Shown: positions 28,686 through 38,839, counted from the first letter of the stretch. The stretch is DNA of 64,000 nucleotides from Methanomassiliicoccaceae archaeon (GCA_016281925.1 JAEEJP010000010.1:1-64000); one strand, 5' to 3'. The notes: generated from the letters alone by a model not told the origin. A program made the numbers and translations.

Positions 28686-29942
28686 ATGAAAAACGCATCG
28701 ACCGGGAGAGAATACGCTCCCGAAACGGCATTCATCCACGCAGGGAACCAGACAGACGGCAGGACCGGGGCGGTGAACATCCCCATTTACCAGACTTCTA
28801 CCTATAGGCAGGACGGCCTGGGGAAAAACAGAGGATACGAATACAGCCGCACGGGAAACCCCACCCGGGAAGCGCTCGAGAGCCTGATCGCCGATCTCGA
28901 AGGAGGGAAACATGGATTCGCGTTCGCCTCGGGGATGGCCTCCATCGGAACAGTATTATCTTTATTCAAGAAAGGGGACCGCATCCTGGTCTCCAGGAAC
29001 GTATACGGCGGGACGTTCCGCATCCTCGATAAGGTATTCCGCAATTTCGGAATGGAATACAGCATCCTGGACAGCGACGACCCGGACGACTTCGAGAAGA
29101 GCATCGGAGACGGCGCGGCCGCTGTGCTGATCGAGAGCCCGGCCAATCCGCTCATGTCCGTCGTGGACATACGCGCGTTCTCCGACAGAGCACACAAACA
29201 CGGCGTACTGGTGATTGTAGACAACACATTCATGACCCCGTACCTCCAACGCCCTCTCGAACTGGGCGCGGACATCATCGTCCACAGCGCCACTAAATAT
29301 CTCGGCGGGCACAGCGACCTCGTTGCCGGTCTGGCCGTGGTCAACGACGACGGAATCGCAGAGAGGCTGGCCTTCCTCCAGAACGCCATAGGCGGAATCC
29401 TTCAGCCGTTCGACTCGTTCCTGCTCATCCGCGGGATAAAGACCCTGGCCGTGAGGATGGACCGGCACGTCTCGAACGCCGAGGCCATAGCCAAACATCT
29501 CAGGCAGAGCCCCGACGTCGCCGTCGTGCACTACCCCGGGCTGGAATTCGACCCGGGCTATGACATCAACATCAGGCAGGCCAAGAACGGAGGCGCCATG
29601 CTGTCGTTCGAACTGACGGAAGGCCATGACATAGGCAGGTTCTTCGAATCGCTGGAGCTCATAGCCCTGGCCGAGAGCCTCGGAGGAGTGGAGTCACTGA
29701 TCTGCCATCCTTCGAGCATGACGCATGCCTCGATCCCCGAACAGATCAGGAAATCGGTGGGGATAACCGACGGGCTGATCCGCCTGTCCCCCGGGATAGA
29801 GGCCGCAGAAGACATCATAGACGATCTGGACCAGGCTATCAGGAGGTCGAGATTCCGATGGCGCTGTACAGTTCGTACAGGGAGCTCATCGGCAACACCC
29901 CCCTCGTCGAGCTCAGGAACATGGGCGTGCCCGAAGGGGTGA
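28686..29942 (+). CDS. cystathionine gamma-synthase/lyase family PLP enzyme
   Basis: ETAFIHAGNQTDGRTGAVNIPIYQTSTYRQ, VDNTFMTPYLQRPLELGADIIVHSATKYLGGHSD; ORF overlaps the next gene by 85 nt. Confidence 0.9.
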   Translation: MKNASTGREYAPETAFIHAGNQTDGRTGAVNIPIYQTSTYRQDGLGKNRGYEYSRTGNPTREALESLIADLEGGKHGFAFASGMASIGTVLSLFKKGDRILVSRNVYGGTFRILDKVFRNFGMEYSILDSDDPDDFEKSIGDGAAAVLIESPANPLMSVVDIRAFSDRAHKHGVLVIVDNTFMTPYLQRPLELGADIIVHSATKYLGGHSDLVAGLAVVNDDGIAERLAFLQNAIGGILQPFDSFLLIRGIKTLAVRMDRHVSNAEAIAKHLRQSPDVAVVHYPGLEFDPGYDINIRQAKNGGAMLSFELTEGHDIGRFFESLELIALAESLGGVESLICHPSSMTHASIPEQIRKSVGITDGLIRLSPGIEAAEDIIDDLDQAIRRSRFRWRCTVRTGSSSATPPSSSSGTWACPKG

Positions 29943-30871
29943 GGATATTCGCCAAACTGGAGCTCTGCAACCCTGCCGGCAGCGTCAAAGACCGCATCGG
30001 GGAGTACATGATCGCCGACGCCGAGAGGAAGGGATTGCTGAGGGAGGGATCCGCCATCATAGAAGCTACGGCTGGAAACACGGGCATAGGGATAGCTCTG
30101 GCCGCCCTCGGAAGAGGATACAGAGTCATATTCACGGTCCCGACCAAGTTCTCGGAAGAGAAGCAGACGGTCATGAGGGCTCTGGGAGCAGAAATCGTCA
30201 ATACTCCCCGCGAAAAAGGCATGCTGGGCGCCGTAGCCGAGGCCGAAAGGCTGAAAACGGAGATTCCGGGAAGCATTTCCCTCGGCCAGTTCGAGAACAT
30301 GAGCAATCCCCGCTGCCATTTCGAGACCACCGGCCCCGAAATCTACAGGGACTTGGAAGGGAAGATAGACTATGCGGTCCTCGGCGCAGGGAGCGGCGGG
30401 ACATTCACCGGCGTAGTCGGATATCTGAAGAGCAGGGATCCGTCGATAAAGGGGGTGCTGGCGGATCCTGTGGGGTCAGTCATGGGAGGCGGCGAGAAGT
30501 CAGAATACGAGATCGAAGGCATCGGCAACGATTTCATAGCCGGGACGATGGACATGTCCCTCGTGGACAAGGTCATCAAAGTGAAGGACGCGGACGCTTT
30601 CGCCATGTGCCGCAGGCTGGCCCGCAGCGAGGGCATCATAGCCGGCCAGTCATCGGGAGCCGCTCTCAAGGCATCGATGGACCTGGCCGAAGAGATCGGA
30701 CACGGCAGCATAGTGACGGTCTTCCCCGACAGAGGGGACAGATACTTCAGCAAAGGCCTGTTCGGACGAGGCGGAACCTTCATGGCAAACGTCTTAACAG
30801 ATGTTCGCCATCCTGCTAGGGACGAATATCGCGCGGACCTGAGAGCAAAGGCGATGCGAGGTGAAACATGA
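29858..30871 (+). CDS. cysK: cysteine synthase family
   Basis: LIGNTPLVELRN, GSVKDRIGEYMIADAE, EATAGNTGIGIALAA, VLGAGSGGTFTGV. Confidence 0.93.
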   Translation: MALYSSYRELIGNTPLVELRNMGVPEGVRIFAKLELCNPAGSVKDRIGEYMIADAERKGLLREGSAIIEATAGNTGIGIALAALGRGYRVIFTVPTKFSEEKQTVMRALGAEIVNTPREKGMLGAVAEAERLKTEIPGSISLGQFENMSNPRCHFETTGPEIYRDLEGKIDYAVLGAGSGGTFTGVVGYLKSRDPSIKGVLADPVGSVMGGGEKSEYEIEGIGNDFIAGTMDMSLVDKVIKVKDADAFAMCRRLARSEGIIAGQSSGAALKASMDLAEEIGHGSIVTVFPDRGDRYFSKGLFGRGGTFMANVLTDVRHPARDEYRADLRAKAMRGET

Positions 30872-31323
30872 ATTTCTCGAACAAGACAAGATACGCCCTG
30901 CGCATGATGGTCGACATCGCCGCCAACCAGGAACGCGGAAAGGTGAAGATCAAAGACATCTCGGCACGCCAGGACATCTCCCAGAAGTACCTCGAACAGA
31001 TAATCACCATACTCACGAAGAACGACCTCGTCAAAGGAGAGAGAGGGCCTCAGGGAGGCTACACCCTCACGCGTCCGGCCTCCGAGATATCCGTGGCCGA
31101 AATCGTGAATGTCATCGAGGGCATTTCAGCGGTGCCTTGCATAAAGGAAAACGGCGTCGTCTGCGAAAGGAAGGACGTCTGCACCACGATAGGGATGTGG
31201 CAGCGCATAAACGAAGCCGTGAACAAAATCATGTCCGAGACCACCATCCAGGACCTCCTGGACGAGGCCAACGCCAAGGGCATCATCTTCATCGGCGACC
31301 CGATGCCGGAGTATATTATCTGA
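30868..31323 (+). CDS. Rrf2-family transcriptional regulator
   Basis: MNFSNKTRYALRMMVDIAANQ, ISQKYLEQIITIL, GPQGGYTLTRPASEISVAEIVNVIEG, three cysteines C-X7-C-X5-C. Confidence 0.92.
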   Translation: MNFSNKTRYALRMMVDIAANQERGKVKIKDISARQDISQKYLEQIITILTKNDLVKGERGPQGGYTLTRPASEISVAEIVNVIEGISAVPCIKENGVVCERKDVCTTIGMWQRINEAVNKIMSETTIQDLLDEANAKGIIFIGDPMPEYII

Positions 31324-32812
31324 CTCCGGCCGCGGATCGGCCTCGATGCACTCTCTCGATCGTTCCGAAGCACTCTTCTACGGCTCTGTCCAGATCTATG
31401 GCCTGATGCATCGACAGCACTTTATCCACTTTCGCCTCGGTGACAGGCCCTTTGGGCACCGCAGCGCAGCCCGACGTCCTGATTATGGAGATGTCGTACG
31501 TCCCGATGCGCTTGGCTATGTCGATGACCTCCAGCTTGTCAAGGCCGATAAGCGGGCGGAAGACCGGAAAATCCAGCCCGTACTGCTCCGCCCTTATGTT
31601 GAGAAGGGTCTGCGACGCGACCTGGCCGAGGGAATCCCCCATGACTATCCCCTCGGCGCCTATGCTCTGTGCCAGTTTCTTGGCCACCCTGTGCATCGTG
31701 CGCTTGCATAGCACGCACTGGTAATGGCTGTCGCAGCCTTCCTGGATTATCTTCTGGTTCCGGCCATGGTCGGCGACATATACCGGAAATTCACGCCTTG
31801 TATAGCTCTCGAGACGTTCCGCTATTCTGATGACCTTCTCCAGATCCTTGGGATCGCCGTATTCGCCGTTGCTCATATGCAGAAGGACCACGTCTGCCCC
31901 CGCCCTTGACATGAGATAGGAAGCGACCGGGGAATCGATCCCGCCTGAAATCAATGACACTGCTTTCATGATGACACCTCGCTCCGCGGCTATCTGCCTG
32001 ATCATGCTGTCGACAGCCGAATCTGTGAGCCCGATGGAGGGATAGAACACCGGCATCCCGAGCATGCTCCCGTCCGACGGCGAGACGTTCCTCAGCCTGG
32101 CGCCGACCACATATCCGAGGAAGCTGTCATCGAATCTGTCGGAGACCTCCAGATCGGGATCGTACTTGCGGAGGAGATCTATGTTGTAGTTCCCGCCGAC
32201 TGTCACCTTGCATCCGCGCTTCATCATCAGCCAGGCCGATATCAGGCCGCGGTCGTCGTCCACCTTGGCGAAGACCTTCCCCTGCGTGCCTATCGGAAAC
32301 CCGGCATGGCACCTGATGTACGACGTGAAGATGTACGCCTTCCTCTGCCTTGCCTCTATGAATATGGTCTTTGAAGGATGATCTAGATCGACTTTCACGT
32401 CTTTGGCCGAATTCGCTTTCAGCACCGCCTCCCCGGCCTTTCTTTTGAGGTCAAGGCTGGTGAACGGCTGGGTCTTGCCCGACCTTCTGGCATCGATAGC
32501 GAAGGTATCCCTGAAGAAAAGCACATCTTTGGAGATGGAAGACACCGTGGATATGATCGACTCCATATCCGGAGGGCAGGTAACGGCGACAGACATCGAT
32601 GCGATGCCGAATACCTTCCTCAGCGAGCCGACCGCCGATTCCGCATCGTCTGTCTCCACGAATAGCCTGTCATGGGAACGGATGACACGCCCGCCGACGT
32701 TGTCGCTGGCCAGCATCGCCTTCATGTTCCTCTCCAAGGCCATCTCGAAACGTTTTCTCACGGGAGTGCTCTTCAGCGCTATCTCGCTGTACCTGACGAG
32801 TATGGTCTCCAT
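31316..32812 (-). CDS. thiI: tRNA 4-thiouridine synthase ThiI
   Basis: METILVRYSEIALKS, THUMP region, SLISGGIDSPVASYLMSRAGADVVLLHMSNG. Confidence 0.93.
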   Translation of the reverse strand: METILVRYSEIALKSTPVRKRFEMALERNMKAMLASDNVGGRVIRSHDRLFVETDDAESAVGSLRKVFGIASMSVAVTCPPDMESIISTVSSISKDVLFFRDTFAIDARRSGKTQPFTSLDLKRKAGEAVLKANSAKDVKVDLDHPSKTIFIEARQRKAYIFTSYIRCHAGFPIGTQGKVFAKVDDDRGLISAWLMMKRGCKVTVGGNYNIDLLRKYDPDLEVSDRFDDSFLGYVVGARLRNVSPSDGSMLGMPVFYPSIGLTDSAVDSMIRQIAAERGVIMKAVSLISGGIDSPVASYLMSRAGADVVLLHMSNGEYGDPKDLEKVIRIAERLESYTRREFPVYVADHGRNQKIIQEGCDSHYQCVLCKRTMHRVAKKLAQSIGAEGIVMGDSLGQVASQTLLNIRAEQYGLDFPVFRPLIGLDKLEVIDIAKRIGTYDISIIRTSGCAAVPKGPVTEAKVDKVLSMHQAIDLDRAVEECFGTIERVHRGRSAAGVR

Positions 32813-32839
32813 GGCTTTTCCTTCCAAAAACTTTGTATT

Positions 32840-32860
32840 ATTTCCTATATGAAATTAGTA
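32840..32860. promoter_or_regulatory. 21-bp motif shared with the metY/metB-like intergenic region
   Basis: ATTTCCTATATGAAATTAGTA, 28 bp upstream of the thiI start. Confidence 0.6.
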
Positions 32861-33101
32861 TAATAATTTTGTCAAAACAATGCGCGAACATGAGACCGCA
32901 GGAAAGCAAAAATACGTCCGATTCAAGAAGAATGACGGCCGCCGGAATAGTTCTGGTGCATGAACCGTCCACAAGACCGGGCCGATATGCCTGCAGGATG
33001 GATCGAAAAGGAATACCGACAAATGCTGAAGGATTGGACTCGAGGCCAGAGCCCAATGAAACTGTATTTTGCGGAACTGATTTTTGATTCTGGGTCCTTG
33101 A

Positions 33102-33362
33102 TCAGAATCCGAATTCGAGAAGGCCTTGGACCTCGCCCTCTTTCTGGCCGGAAAAGATTGAGTTCAGCTCGTCTATCTCGCGCCCGATGCGCTGGTTGCG
33201 GCATGAGCTGCATTCCAGTTCTTTTCCCAGGCTCAATTTGAATTCCATCTCATCCCTGTCCAGAACTGTGATGCGGCCGCAGTTGCAATAGATGCTTTTT
33301 CCGCTGTCCATGGATTCCAGCATCTGAATGCACCCATTTGGTTGGCTTTCCCAGTAGCTCAT
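33102..33362 (-). CDS. small zinc-ribbon-like hypothetical protein
   Basis: CNCGRITVLDRDEMEFKLSLGKELECSSC paired CxC/CxxC. Confidence 0.5.
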   Translation of the reverse strand: MSYWESQPNGCIQMLESMDSGKSIYCNCGRITVLDRDEMEFKLSLGKELECSSCRNQRIGREIDELNSIFSGQKEGEVQGLLEFGF

Positions 33363-33440
33363 CCTATCCCCTTGCCTTTGGGTCCCGGACAGTTTTCCCC
33401 GTCCATCCGAAGCCCAATATCATGCCGTATTTTCCCCTTC

Positions 33441-33578
33441 TTACGGCAGGATTTCGCGCAGAATTACCCTATGCTTACGCCTGATATAAGCCTTGTCTAA
33501 ATCAGGGCAGATGTCCCTGATCGTGTCTCTGATCGGCAGAAAACCGGGCCTTAAAGTGTTTGGAAGCATAAGCGACAT
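33441..33578 (-). CDS. possible 45-aa small protein
   Basis: MSLMLPNTLRPGFLPIRDTIRDICPDLDKAYIRRKHRVILREILP; AT-rich upstream region; below the ORF-track cutoff. Confidence 0.35.
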   Translation of the reverse strand: MSLMLPNTLRPGFLPIRDTIRDICPDLDKAYIRRKHRVILREILP

Positions 33579-33763
33579 TTTATATCTTCACTATAAAACC
33601 AAGACTTTGTTTTGCTTTTGAGAATGCCCTGACGTCTTTCCCGGACCGAAATGAATGCCACAGGACATGATTTGCCGTGGCAGCCAGATATTTCGTGACC
33701 TCGCAGCCGGATCTTCTCCATGCGGCACGACAAGAATAAAGTGGAGGGCAAATACCCCCCGTT

Positions 33764-34543
33764 TCACTCTTCCTTGATGGCGGAATTCAGGATCACATGC
33801 GGCCTTCCGTTGACTTCTATGACATCCGCATCCACGCCGTACACGATGCGGATGTTCTCCTTCGTCAGAACCTCGGCGGGAGTGCCCACAGCATAGATGT
33901 TGCCTCCGTTCAGCATTATTATCCTGTCGGCATATTTTGCCGTGATGTTGATGTCATGGCTGATCATCAGGATGATCATGTTCCTCTGCTTGGGAAGCTC
34001 GCTCAGTATCCTGGTAACCTCCAGCTGATGGCGGATGTCCAGATTGGAGGTGGGCTCATCTAAGATGACCATCTCAGGCATCCTCACGATGCCTCTCGCC
34101 AGCACGACCTTCTGGTGCTGCCCTGCCGACAGCTCGTTGAAATTGCGCATGGCGAGATGCTCTATGCTCATCAGATTCAGGACATCGTAGACTTTCTGGA
34201 GATCGTCCTCCGACGTCGTGAACTTTGTGTCGTTCTGAAGCCCGACCATGATCGTATCGACGACGGTCAGCGGGAAAGAGTCCTCGGAAGAAGCGGGGAC
34301 ATAGCCCATATGGGATGCCAGCTCCTTCAGCTTCATGTCTCTGTTGTCCTTGCCGTTCACCAGGACGCATCCGCCGGTGGGCTTCAGGATTTTGTTGATG
34401 CAATGGACAAGCGTGGATTTGCCCACTCCGTTCGGGCCCATTATGCAGATGAATTCCGGCTTCTCGAACGTGTAGTTGACATCTTTGAGGACGGGTCTGC
34501 TGGGATCGTACCCGAAATCCAGATCTTTCAGCTCTACTTTCAT
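33764..34543 (-). CDS. iron/cobalamin-type ABC transporter ATP-binding protein
   Basis: CIMGPNGVGKSTLVHCINKIL, LSAGQHQKVVLARGIVRMPEMVILDEPTSNLD. Confidence 0.92.
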   Translation of the reverse strand: MKVELKDLDFGYDPSRPVLKDVNYTFEKPEFICIMGPNGVGKSTLVHCINKILKPTGGCVLVNGKDNRDMKLKELASHMGYVPASSEDSFPLTVVDTIMVGLQNDTKFTTSEDDLQKVYDVLNLMSIEHLAMRNFNELSAGQHQKVVLARGIVRMPEMVILDEPTSNLDIRHQLEVTRILSELPKQRNMIILMISHDINITAKYADRIIMLNGGNIYAVGTPAEVLTKENIRIVYGVDADVIEVNGRPHVILNSAIKEE

Positions 34544-34547
34544 AGGA

Positions 34548-35666
34548 TCACCATACGCTCTTCCTCTGCTTGATCAGCAGGTACAGGAAAATCGGCCCGC
34601 CTATGAATGACGTGATGACACCCACAGGCAGGAACGTCGGCGCTATTATCACCCTTGCGATCAGATCCGATACCATCAGAAGGACCGCTCCGAACGCGGC
34701 GGACGCCGGTATCAGATAGCGGTTGTCGGATCCCAGGAACATCCTTATGATGTGCGGCGACACAAGCCCTATGAAACCTATGATCCCAGTGAAGCAGACG
34801 ACGGATGCCGCCATCAGGGAGATAAGAACCAGCAGGATGAGCCTCAGCTTATGGGCATCGAGGCCCAGAGCGGTGGCGTTCTTGTCGCCGGTGATCAGGA
34901 TATTGAGCTTTTTGGACATCATTATCAGGATCAGAGTCCCAACGACAGTGAAGCAGGCCATTATCTCGCATCCTGTCCACGTGACCGAGCTCAGATCCCC
35001 TGCGGACCATTGGAATACGGCCGAAAGGCTCGAATCCGACAGTCCGAGCTTGATTAACGTCGTGCATGCGTTGAACAGATACATCACGGCTATTCCGGCC
35101 AGGATCATGGTGGCGGCGGACGTGCTTCTCATGGACGAGACGAGTATGATGACCGCCGCGGGAACCAGGGAGAATACGAAAGCGAACAGAACCAGCCCGA
35201 GGCTCCCGCCTATCCCGGCGAAAGTGATGCCCAGCCCCAAGGCCAATGTGGCTCCGAAGGATGCTCCGGACGAGATTCCTGTGGTATACGGGTCCGCCAG
35301 AGGGTTCTTCATCATGCTCTGCATCGCGGCCCCGGCGACGCCCAGGCTCATTCCGGCGATCAGCCCTCCCAAAACCCTGGGCATGCGTATAGTGAATATT
35401 GCCCAGTCGTAATCCGGATTGACCGCATCCGGATTGAAGAAATGGTTGAAAATAGTCTGGTACACCTCGACGAAGCTTATGTTCGAGGAGCCTATGGTCA
35501 AAGCGAAACCCATCACCAGGAACATCGATATGGTGCATCCCACGATGAATATCAGCTTTCTGACGGTGTATCTGTGGTATTCACCCATCATCGCTTTGCT
35601 ATGTGTTTCATTCGTATTATCGCCCCGTGCCGCGGAATCTGTAGAATTGATGGATGCATGATCCAT
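34548..35666 (-). CDS. FecCD-type ABC transporter permease
   Basis: RMPRVLGGLIAGMSLGVAGAAMQSMMKNPLADPYTTGISSGASFGA, FIGLVSPHIIRMFLGSDNRYLIP. Confidence 0.93.
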   Translation of the reverse strand: MDHASINSTDSAARGDNTNETHSKAMMGEYHRYTVRKLIFIVGCTISMFLVMGFALTIGSSNISFVEVYQTIFNHFFNPDAVNPDYDWAIFTIRMPRVLGGLIAGMSLGVAGAAMQSMMKNPLADPYTTGISSGASFGATLALGLGITFAGIGGSLGLVLFAFVFSLVPAAVIILVSSMRSTSAATMILAGIAVMYLFNACTTLIKLGLSDSSLSAVFQWSAGDLSSVTWTGCEIMACFTVVGTLILIMMSKKLNILITGDKNATALGLDAHKLRLILLVLISLMAASVVCFTGIIGFIGLVSPHIIRMFLGSDNRYLIPASAAFGAVLLMVSDLIARVIIAPTFLPVGVITSFIGGPIFLYLLIKQRKSVW

Positions 35667-35706
35667 TAAGGGTCGATGGGGCTGCCCCCATCGATGTTCA
35701 AAAGGA

Positions 35707-37109
35707 TCAGCCCATCAATTCGGCGCGCTTCTTCTCCGCGAAAGCAAGATCGAAGTACGTGTAGTCGAACCACTGGTCTGCATTGACCCCGGGATGGTAT
35801 TCCTTCATGTACGTGTCATACAGATTCTTCACATCGAAATTGAAGACGCCGGGATAGATGTGGTTGGCGATGTAGGCGGTCAGAATGAAGGATGCCGCTC
35901 CGAGACGGACTCCCTGGGTGTTCATGATGACCTTTCCGTCCTTGTAGGCCTGGGTATGGTCGATCGCCTGGATTCCCTTCTTGTCGGTGTTGTAGAGGTT
36001 GTTCAGATCCCACTTGAAGGTATCTGTGACGGAATTGTTGTCTGTCTGCTCCAGAATTCCATGCCAAGGCTGCAGCAGAATCCACTGCGGGTTCATGTCT
36101 TTGATCGCTTCGGCGTCCACGTTCCCTTTGGCGTATCCAAGATCGATGGCCGTAGCCGCTCCAGCAAGGACCACCGGCTCGATGTATCCGTCTCCGTAGC
36201 CTACGACGGCCGAGGCATTGTGGCTGGCGAACACGAACGGACGGTCGACCATAGGTATGTTCTGGATGTGTTTGGCTATCGGGGCATAGACAGAATCGGC
36301 CATCTTCACGTACTTGGCGGCGTTGGCCTCGTTGTCGGTCAGGTATCCGAGCATCAGCATGCCGGGAATCGCCCATCCGCCCTCGTACGCAGGCAGCCTG
36401 ATGATGTCCACTCCGCGCTCTCCGAGGACCTCTTCGGCCGTCTTGAGATAGTACCTCTTGGTGCCGGTGATAAGGCAGCTGGGGAGATCGCCGTTCATGG
36501 ATTCATAGTCGGGGGTCGCCCTGTTTCCGAAGCATTTGGCATCATGGAACTGCGGGTACCACTGCCTGAGCTCTCCCTTTCCGGGAACGTTGCCCACGGA
36601 ATCGCAGACCCACTTCACCTCTTTCGAGGTCAGCCCCGCAGCCGCGGCAAGCTCATAAGTGGTCTTGTATGCGATGCCTATGGATGTCAGAGGGTAAGTG
36701 CATTTGGAGAGGACATTGTCTGTGTTCTTGTACGATATGGTGATGCCGTGCTTGCGGGCCACCATGTCTTTGACCAGCTGAAGATCCTTGCTGTCTACGA
36801 CGCCGTCAGCGTTCGCGTCTGCCATCGAGATCGTTGCCGGATTCCGGTCTCATAATTCCTGTCGACGGTCAGAACGGCGGCCGTAGCCTTTCCCGCTATG
36901 ACGTCCTCGACGAATTTGATGTCGTCAGCATTTATGTAATCGTCATTGTTGGCGTTGCCGAAGATCGGCAGCCTGCCCTCGAACTGGTAGATATCGGAGT
37001 CTTTCTTGTCTTTGTCTCCTTTATCTCCGTTCGTGAGAATCACGGCCGCAGCTATCGCGATTATAACGGCAGCTATCACCGCGATGATTGCAATCATTTT
37101 CTTATCCAT
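35707..37109 (-). pseudogene. dockerin-domain ABC substrate-binding protein, split by a frameshift near 36837..36847
   Basis: N-terminal ORF 36795..37109 (anchor + GRLPIFGNANNDDYINADDIKFVEDVIAG) and ORF 35707..36825 (MADANADGVVDSKDLQLVKDMV + binding domain) together match the layout of 52230..55958. Confidence 0.75.
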
Positions 37110-37405
37110 AATCTCACTTGGATGTATAATCCACTTATAAAAATAAAATGCATACTATAAGATAATTGTTAGAGCGTCATTTTTCCTCGCTGCGCCCAAG
37201 GCTGGACTGCCGGCTCGATTCATCTTTGCGGATAATATGGCACAAATACCGTAGATCGATCGGCATTCGCAATCCAGGTTTGATTATTTTTTAATAATTC
37301 AAATATTATTGTTATGTTTTTTACAAAACTTTTGCCAGAAACAGTTTATATTTTCATATTCGAATATATCTCATATTATCAGCGACATCCGGAGGAGAAA
37401 AGCAG

Positions 37406-38605
37406 ATGAATGTGCAGAAAAGTCACGCGATCATCATCGCCGTTGCTGCCGTAGCGATACTGGCGGCATTGGTATTCGCCATGGAAACGGAAAAACATGA
37501 CGCCGGCGGCGGTCTCCCTGATTTCAAAATCTCCGGCAGCACGGATCTGGACGGGAATATCTTCGTGTCGTTCGTCTACACCAAGAACATCATGATGCTG
37601 GACGGAAAAGGCAATGTTGTCTGGCATAAGCATGAGGATCTCCCCGCCGATGTCCATGCGGGATACTGGGATTTCAAGAAGCATACGATCGACGGGAAAA
37701 CCTTCTACAGCTATCATGATCAGAACATCAGCGCCGACCATTACGGGCTTCCGGGCTATGCTCCCGGAGAAAGGGTCATCCTGGATTCGGATTTCAGGGA
37801 GATCAAGCGCATAACCTTCGGGCAGTCCGGCACCGTCGACAAAGGGCACCTTCTGGACGGCCACGACTTCCTCATGATCGACCTCGACCATTACATAATG
37901 TCGGGCTACATCAAAGACACCGTGGATAACGTGCCTGGCTACGAGGAATCGTCCGTCGTATACTCCTATCTTCAGGAGGTGGATGACGGCGAAGTCGTAT
38001 GGGATTGGAGAAGCGTGGATTATCCCGAGCTGTACTCCCTGACAGTCACCGATGCTGTCGAAACTGCCGGCGATTTCGGCAATCTGCAGACGGATGCCCC
38101 CGATTACGTGCACTTCAACGCCATGCGCCTGAACGATGGCGGCGACCTCGTCTGTTCGTTCCGCCATCTGAACACCATTCTGTGCCTTGACCGCACCAAG
38201 GACGCGGACCAGATCAAATGGAAGCTCTCCGGCAATGCCGACGACTTCGGCCTGGCCGCGGATCAGAAGACCTCAAGCCAGCATTATGTGACCGTGGACG
38301 GCGATACCATAATGGCGTTCGACAACCACAACATCTCCGAGAGAACCCGCCTGGTTTCGTACACGGTAGATATAGACGGCAAAACGCTGAAAGAGTTCAA
38401 GGAGAGAGTCGTCCCGGGCAAATTCTCCTCCGCGTGCGGCTCCCAGCAGCAGATAGAGGGCGAACTGTTCATGATCGGATGGGGCGATGCCGAGAACGAC
38501 GCCGTATGTTTCTCTGTATACGACTTCGATTCGGGAAAGGAGCTGATGTCCATGGAGCTGGCGCAGCCAAGCAACTTCACCTACCGCTGCGTATATTACG
38601 GTTGA
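37406..38605 (+). CDS. membrane-anchored arylsulfotransferase (ASST)-like protein
   Basis: N-terminal anchor; GNVVWHKHEDLPADVHAGYWDF, GHLLDGHDFLMIDLDHYI, DAPDYVHFNAMRLNDGGDLVCSFRHLNTILCLDR. Confidence 0.75.
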   Translation: MNVQKSHAIIIAVAAVAILAALVFAMETEKHDAGGGLPDFKISGSTDLDGNIFVSFVYTKNIMMLDGKGNVVWHKHEDLPADVHAGYWDFKKHTIDGKTFYSYHDQNISADHYGLPGYAPGERVILDSDFREIKRITFGQSGTVDKGHLLDGHDFLMIDLDHYIMSGYIKDTVDNVPGYEESSVVYSYLQEVDDGEVVWDWRSVDYPELYSLTVTDAVETAGDFGNLQTDAPDYVHFNAMRLNDGGDLVCSFRHLNTILCLDRTKDADQIKWKLSGNADDFGLAADQKTSSQHYVTVDGDTIMAFDNHNISERTRLVSYTVDIDGKTLKEFKERVVPGKFSSACGSQQQIEGELFMIGWGDAENDAVCFSVYDFDSGKELMSMELAQPSNFTYRCVYYG

Positions 38606-38785
38606 GCATCCGGGAGCCCGGATTCCGCTGCCAAATTCCCGGCGGCAGGGATCCGGTTCCGCATCCCCTCAGCATTCAACGCGCAACGGATCATCACGCA
38701 AGAGAATGTCTGCGTTCCCGCGACAGAAATGCCCGCTGCTGAAGCAGAGATGATTTCACAGATCGGAGCTGAAGATCGAAGGATA

Positions 38786-38806
38786 GGCCCGGCATTAAAC
38801 CGGGCC
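38786..38806. terminator. GC-rich hairpin 3' of the LRR gene
   Basis: GGCCCGG-cattaaa-CCGGGCC; followed by a second inverted repeat CCCGGGG-agcct-CCCCCGGG. Confidence 0.4.
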
Positions 38807-38839
38807 CCCGGGGAGCCTCCCCCGGGATCAGAAGTTTGT

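Noticed and set aside
32833-33087. 84-aa ORF on + strand
   Set aside because: No domain, no RBS I can support, unlike the codon pattern of neighbours
33551-33751. 66-aa ORF on - strand
   Set aside because: No recognisable domain; overlaps the AT-rich promoter-like region of the smaller ORF; insufficient support
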